DNA of 64,000 bases from Phyllostachys edulis (taxonomy: Eukaryota > Streptophyta > Magnoliopsida > Poales > Poaceae), in NCBI GenBank assembly GCA_036346405.1, contig CM070546.1, positions 106,584,826-106,648,825 of the forward strand. Reading direction: 5' to 3'. The translations under genes were made by a program, and so were the position numbers. Below, piece after piece: positions 58,637 to 64,000 of this stretch (position 1 is its first letter; every line of letters begins with the position of its first letter). The notes beneath the pieces were generated by a model. It was not told the DNA's origin, ran no database searches, and saw only the letters and a list, made by a program, of their open reading frames with translations.

Positions 58637-58953
58637 ACCGGAGCTAATTGCCGGAGATGCTTAGCGCCCGTGTCTACTGAGGACCGAATCTCTTCCTTAA
58701 TGTTGTCTAGTAGCACTGCCGTCGGTCTTTCGATCTGTTGGAAGATCCTATTTGTTTCTTTCCATAAGCCTAAAATAGTGGCCATAATTGCCGAGTTGAC
58801 ACCTTTTGTTTCATTCCCTTGGCATCTCCATGATATTATCCATCCACCACTGAAGAAAATTCTCGTGCTGGATGGTTGCAGGTCGGCAATGCGCAACCAG
58901 CCGGCTATCCCTTGCAATATACGATAGCTGTAAATGCGGCGGTGCACAAGCAC
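58637..58953 (-). pseudogene. LINE (L1-type) ORF2 C-terminal fragment
   Basis: On the minus strand the frame reads MATILGLWKETNRIFQQIER, then LLDNIKEEIRSSVDTGAKHL. The pattern of a hydrophobic stretch, LWKE(T/R)N(R)IF, then a helical tail is typical of the very end of grass non-LTR retrotransposon ORF2 proteins, after the zinc-binding reverse-transcriptase tail. The upstream part (GWLRIADLQPSS) is consistent. The rest of ORF2, including the catalytic core, is missing, as expected of a 5'-truncated LINE copy. Confidence 0.6.
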
Positions 58954-59535
58954 ACATCTGTGTACATATGGACATGTTCAATCCTATCCATCCATTACGT
59001 AACGTGCGGCTGAGATAGACAGAGCTCTCCTACTTACGTCTTTACGTGATTTGCCCCCCGCACAGAGCTCTTTTCTCTCATCTCTAACCCCTCATCCATT
59101 CTGGGCATCTTCCTCCGGGTCCTCCCGCTCCTCGCCAGCTAGGGTTCGGGCGCCAAGTCCCGCCGCGCCGTCTCCTGCGCCGCCCCCTATGTCACTCGCA
59201 CGGTCGCCTGCACCGCCTCCCCTCCCCTGCGCCTCCGCCCGCGCCTCCATCCGGGGATCTCCCGTCCCAGTTCGGCGACGGCCTAGGTCGCCATCCGATC
59301 CCATCCGGCAACAACGCCATGTGCTCGCCCCCAGGATGCGCCACCCCGAGTTGCCATCTTCTATCCCCTACGCAATGTCGCTGCCCCAGGTCACTCCGTC
59401 GTCACCGTCCAGGGCCAACCTCGCTCCGTCTCCGAGCGGCGCCTGATGCTTGTAGTTATGAATCAGAGTAACCACAAGCCTTGATTAATTCTTGTAATTG
59501 TGAATTGTCGTAGTTCAAATTATAGCAGCATGTAT
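58954..59535. other. GC-rich block with a 131-codon open frame
   Basis: A plus frame at 59051-59446 is rich in Pro, Ser, Ala and Arg (SPAPPPMSLARSPAPPP) and resembles a grass first exon or a low-complexity leader. No donor-acceptor pair or downstream exon was found, and the minus strand is open as well. I do not call a gene. Confidence 0.3.
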
Positions 59536-59663
59536 CAGGTGATTTTGTAATGGCAATCAATGAAGTTCCATGAACAACATCAGGTGATTTTTGCAATGAG
59601 AATCAAAGTTCCATGGATGGTATCAGCTTATTTTGTAATGAGAATCAATGAAGTTCCATGAAT
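59536..59663. repeat. Three tandem copies of a unit of about 43 bp
   Basis: Units at about 59536-59580, 59581-59623 and 59624-59663 share CAGGTGATTTTGTAATG and AATCAATGAAGTTCCATGAA, with small indels between copies. Confidence 0.7.
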
Positions 59664-61119
59664 TAGAATCAATGAAATTCTGTTTGCAAGCACCTGAATG
59701 CTTGTTACAATGAAATTTGCAATTCCATGATTTTTTTGGGTGAATGGAAGTGCATGTTCTGAATGGATGTGTGCCCATGTCTTAAGTGTATCTTTAACTT
59801 ATTTTCTATGTGTATTGTTGCATTGCTCAGAGTTTTGCTCAAAACAGTGACAGGTGCTTGCTCAGAATTCTGCCAAATAGTATCAGGTAGCGTGTTCAAA
59901 GAATCATTCACTGGACCTTTGATTCTAACTCGTGGTGACTTGTATATGTGATATTTGCGTTTGGAGAGAAAACATGTATCAGCGCATTATGGATATTTCA
60001 TCTTCAAATATGTGTCTAGACTTGCTCAGTTTCTTGAAATGTTGAATCGATGCAATCGGATTTTCAGCATTGTTTGCTATGTGTGATTAAGCTGACAAGA
60101 TGAGCTTGCATGAATTTGCGTCAAGTTTCCTGAATTCTAATAATTGAGTCATGATGCTCTTTCATTTAACACAGGGAAAAGGAATTGTGAATAGACTGCA
60201 TTACAAATTTACAACTTACAAAGACCGTCGATTGTGAAATGAGAATAGACTGCATTACAAGGTTACCTTTGGCACATCAAGTTTCAAAGACTGTCAATTG
60301 TAGATTGTAAATACTAAAGAATAGACATTCTAAATTATTCCTTGGAAAATAGAAGCTTCATCATATTATCGCCACAGATTGTCAAATTCATACATGAATG
60401 CCATACATCTGGAAAAAAACCACATGAAAACTTGGTTTCAAGCACTCCACTACCATTCTTGTTGGCCTTCAAACGGATCAGCATTTCAGAAATTCATACT
60501 TACAAACCAGCAGATGACAAAACCCATAGCATCAAAGCCAAAGTGTGATTTTGTTGGAGGCAATGGAAGCAACATCCTGATACTTGAAATCATGACAGTG
60601 TGTGTGCCTGATACAAGTCAATGGAGGCAATGGAAGCAACATGTTTGATGGCAGTGTGTGTGCCAGATTTGTTTTCTGGTATTAGAAACAAAACTAGGAA
60701 CATTGGTATTGCAGAATGCACACAAGGAACTTTGACATCTTGAGTGAACCAAAACAAGGAACATTCAAAATTGGTTTTCAAAACATTCATCAAAATTAGT
60801 TTTCGAAACTTTGACATACTGTAGCATTACTTTATCATGTTGCATTTTCGGATGGCTACATCAAGATATTCTGGAGAAAGAGAACTAACAATTGACCAAA
60901 CATTCAAAATTGGTTTTGAGTCCAGAACAAAATACAACACACTGCCATAATTTCTAAAATCTTAGTTCAACACACTGCCAATCCAGAACAGTGGAAACAT
61001 AAACCAATTACATGTCCATGAGTCCAGAAAAAAAAATCTGAAGCTCAACACACCACACTGCCATGATTTTTGAAATCTTAGCTCAACACACTGCCATGCT
61101 AAGCAAAAATGGCAGACCT
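59664..61119. other. AT-rich sequence with short dispersed repeats
   Basis: GAATAGACTGCATTACAA occurs twice near 60190-60205 and 60243-60260, and AACACACTGCCA several times between 60938 and 61093. AACATTCAAAATTGGTTTT occurs at about 60761 and 60897. These repeats suggest a decayed element, but ends were not found and no gene is supported. Confidence 0.4.
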
Positions 61120-62660
61120 CATTGTTATGCCCAGTGGCGGAGCCAGGATTTCATAAAGCCTCGAGCCAAAAACTAAGTGGCTACAAGCCTATAACTAACG
61201 TCAAATACTATCCACACTGGGGCATAACAAAAGTACAACACAAATGCACAATCAAAATGAAATTTGAATTCCGTGTTTAACGATACGATAAAATAGATAA
61301 AACATAGCAAAAAAATAAGAATGTAACATACCACTAAAAGAAACCTTACAACACCTAAAGATGCCAATGTCTTGGTCCTCTTCATCATGTATTTCTAGTA
61401 CATCAAATAGAATCAAATCAATTAATATTGATCAAATGACATATAGTATTTCAAATAGAATCCTACCATATAGACAATTTTCTTGTATTATTTTGCCTAT
61501 CATATATGGCTATAGAGCATGTGAATATGGTGTAGATTCCCCCATTAAACTTTGACTTCCAAAGGACCAAATATGTTTGTTAATTGCTATAGCTAATAAG
61601 CTAATGACCAACAATGCAGCAGGCAAATCATATAGCCAGGATCCTATCTGAAGGATGTGGTTGGATAAGCTATCACATGACATATGAGAACACTCATTCA
61701 CAAATCGAAGACTTACAAAATGATTTTGATGGAGCTACTGTTGATGGATAAAGTGAAGATCGGTAAATCTGAACAAGCATTGATTCGTAACTTGGAGCTA
61801 CCTATTGATGGATAGCATGCAATGCAATTTGAACATCTTCTACACCGTCAATTGCACCTCCACTTGTCACATACTTTACTTTTTGAAGTCATTGACATCA
61901 AAGCACGTAAAAAGGTCAAGTTTTCAAGAAATGAGAGCCAAGCAAGTCTCCATCTTTGGATTTTTGTTCTCCTATCGGTTTGAATGCGTGCACCGACCTA
62001 TTAGTCTATGACTTGAAAATCTTGAGAATAAGCTAATCTTGGGAGGGCACAGAGGCGAGGCGGCAGTCTTGACCAAGGGCTCTTTGAAATCTTGAGAGAG
62101 GGGCGCGAGGCGGTCTTGCCGAGCGGAGGCCAGAGGGGGCTGAGGGTGGCCATGGGTGAGGAGGGCCAAAGGGAGCAGGGGGCTGGTGGCGGGCAGAGGC
62201 GCTGGGGCAAGGAGCAGAGGGCTGAGGCGGAGCGTGGGGAGGCTGGGCGGCGGGAGAGGAGGGGTGGTGGGGAGAGGAGGCGCTGGGGCGGGAGGGGTGG
62301 GGTGGGCAGAGAGGCCACCTGGGCGTGGGCGGTGTCATGATGAGCCGTGGAGAGGAGGGGTGGGCTGCCTCCGGGTGAGTCGGGTGACTGGGTAAGGAGT
62401 GAGGACTGAGGAGAGGAGGCGTTGGGGGCGGCGCCGGCGAAGAGGAGGCGGGGGGCGGCGCCGACGGAGAGGAGCACTAAATGAAGGCGGCTAGGGCAGC
62501 TGGGCAAGTGCTTGCTTGCTGGCGTGCTGCGTGCGGGCTGCTGCTATGTGAGGGAGACAGAGGAGGCGCTGGGGCTTGGGGCGCTCGGTTGGGCCGGGGG
62601 TGTTTGCCTCGGCCGAGAAATTGCACATATGCATAGTAAGAGGTCCTCTCACTATTCTTT
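61120..62660. other. Possible transposable element with a GC-rich block
   Basis: CAGTGGCGGAGCCAGGATTT at 61130-61149 is a word I associate with ends of grass DNA transposons. From 62040 to 62640 the DNA is very GC-rich and purine-biased, and the minus strand is open at 62001-62507 without a domain. A matching right end was not established, so this is a weak call. Confidence 0.3.
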
Positions 62661-63007
62661 TCGGGCCTCGGGCTATTGCCCAACCGGCTCGAGACCCATC
62701 TCTGTCCCTGGTTATGCCCACTTGTCAGCTTGCAAAAATGACAGCAGCTTTTAGGCATACTTGAATGTGAAAATCATATGGTAAACTTATTATTTCATTC
62801 ATCCAGACTCTATGAACAAGAACACTCTCTAAACAAGAACAAAAATAAAAACAAGAACAAGTGTTACATCCACACTGCCTTATATTGTGCTCAGTGTATG
62901 CAAACACTCAATTGTTCATCTCCACCCAAAACACCTCATTTCACCCGAATTCACCTAATTTCACATACATACACATTGAATATAAATGAGAAATAACAAC
63001 ATGCTCA

Positions 63008-63190
63008 TTTTTTTTTGATAGAAAGCCAGTGGATTGCCATTTATATTAATCATATCAGGATGTAAAGGTCTAGTTACAGAAGCAGAGGCTGGATAAAACA
63101 CATCCATCCTCAGTCAACGACAGCATGTTACAAGCTACAACCAATCATTTCATGCAATCTATACACACAGGTCATTCCTTTGGGGGGGGG
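63008..63190 (-). mobile_element. LINE-like 3' end with poly(A) tail, minus orientation
   Basis: On the plus strand a T-run (63008-63017) is followed by GATAGAAAGCCAGTGGATTG and text that, inverted, reads like the 3' UTR of a grass LINE ending in a poly(A) tail (TTTACATCCTGATATGATTA, then AATATAAATGGCAATCCACT). There is no coding sequence. Recognition is by style only. Confidence 0.4.
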
Positions 63191-64000
63191 GGACAGACAT
63201 TCAAGAATCCTTCGACTTCTCCTAATGCTTGTCCATCTGCACCCATGCAATCCATGCACTGAAATTTCTTAAAATCACAACTTAGTCATGAATCTGTAGC
63301 CAAGGAATAACAAAAAAAAAGCACTGAAATTATTCTTTGAAATTTCTTCAAATCACAACTTTCAAAAAATGAGCACAACTATACACTCGGATGCATAGGT
63401 TGACGAGGCTGAGGGGCGGCGCAGGGGGCCTGCTCAAGGGAGGCGTGACGCAGGGCGTCGGTGGAGGGGAGGTCGGTCAGGCGCCAACGACGGGCGCGAG
63501 GCGTGGGGTGGAGTCTGAGGCGTATGGGGGGCATGAGGCCGATCTGAGGTGCAGTGGAGGGACATGCGATTTAGGGCGCGTGAGCGGAGGCGTGGTGTGA
63601 GGCAAGCCCTAGCTCGGGGAGGCGACGAGTTGGGAGAGGACGGGATGGCATACGGCGCTGCCGAAGGGGGTCTTCACATAATAGCGAGGGAGTGTGCGGG
63701 GGGTAAAACAGAAAAAAGGAGTAATTGGGTAGGGGGAGCTGCCCGCCTCCATCTCAAACGCCCAAATTCGATCCAACGGCCGCGAGTCGATTTGTGCATA
63801 TATTCATAGTTTGGGTCATGTGCATGAGATATGCCGCCGTAGACCGAGCAAAACCGGGGAGCCAGTTGAAAAAAAAATCCCACCCAAAACTTAGCACTAT
63901 GCAGGAAAACTTGGAGGCAGGTGCTGGTGGAAGCATGAACACGGCGGAAGACTGGCAACCAAAACCGATCGATTATTTACTGGCCTGGCACGATTTCGCA
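63191..64000. other. Unassigned sequence to the window end
   Basis: A G-run lies at 63181-63192. From 63390 to 63700 the DNA is GC-rich with open plus frames (63391-63600 and 63549-63809) lacking recognisable domains, similar in style to the GC-rich block at 62040-62640. No gene is supported. Confidence 0.4.

Noticed and set aside
62001..62507. 168-codon minus-strand frame rich in Pro and Ser
   Set aside because: Low complexity in GC-rich DNA; the other frames are open as well, and no downstream exon was found.

Overview
The window is nuclear DNA of a flowering plant, almost certainly a grass. Signs of this are split genes with GT-AG introns, GC-rich first exons, Stowaway- and Tourist-like MITEs, Ty3/gypsy and Ty1/copia retrotransposons with initiator-Met-tRNA primer sites, and two genes of plant-only or plant-type families. 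I cannot fix the genus. There is no bacterial-style operon, no CRISPR array and no RNA gene that I can support.

Two host genes are readable, both on the minus strand. (1) 7564-13203 is a complete NIN-like protein (NLP) transcription factor of nitrate signalling: five exons, 949 codons, GAF-like N-terminal region, RWP-RK DNA-binding domain and C-terminal PB1 domain. (2) 39789-42473 is an ABI-like (ABIL) subunit of the SCAR/WAVE actin-nucleation complex: nine exons, one apparent GC-AG intron, and an apparent 1-nt deletion in exon 7 that ends the frame early although the downstream exons are well conserved. A third, the first exon of a COG5-like Golgi-tethering gene (17138-17425), is only a displaced fragment. 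A plant-mobile-domain pseudogene (1301-1781) is cut by a copia LTR, and an unrecognised degraded coding remnant lies at 46872-47338.

Most of the rest is nested transposable elements. Region by region: 1.3-5.3 kb, PMD pseudogene plus copia and gypsy LTR fragments; 5.3-6.9 kb, long-inverted-repeat element with a MITE inside one arm; 7.5-13.2 kb, NLP gene with a 21-bp triplicate repeat upstream; 14.5-17.9 kb, three MITEs and the COG5 fragment; 18.96-19.90 kb, a 929-bp Mutator-like element; 20.2-23.3 kb, a solo LTR; 24.37-35.91 kb, a four-element stack (Mutator-like element > gypsy element > solo LTR and small Mutator-like element); 38.4-39.4 kb, retroelement remnant; 39.8-42.5 kb, ABIL gene; 43.3-46.5 kb, solo LTR; 47.4-50.1 kb, gypsy LTR with primer site and little else; about 50.1-56.2 kb, decayed copia element; 56.45-57.31 kb, near-palindromic long inverted repeat; 58.6-64 kb, LINE fragments and GC-rich blocks I cannot assign.

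The host genes do not form a functional unit. What ties the window together is insertion history. Three solo LTRs have exact 5-bp target duplications (TTTAA, GTTAC, TTAAT), one hairpin MITE has an exact 10-bp duplication, and the stack at 24-36 kb gives a relative order of events. I see no evidence of a new enzymatic or defence system. The items most worth following up are the ABIL frameshift, the COG5 capture, the stack, the near-palindromic element with the same peptide on both strands, and the repeat upstream of NLP.
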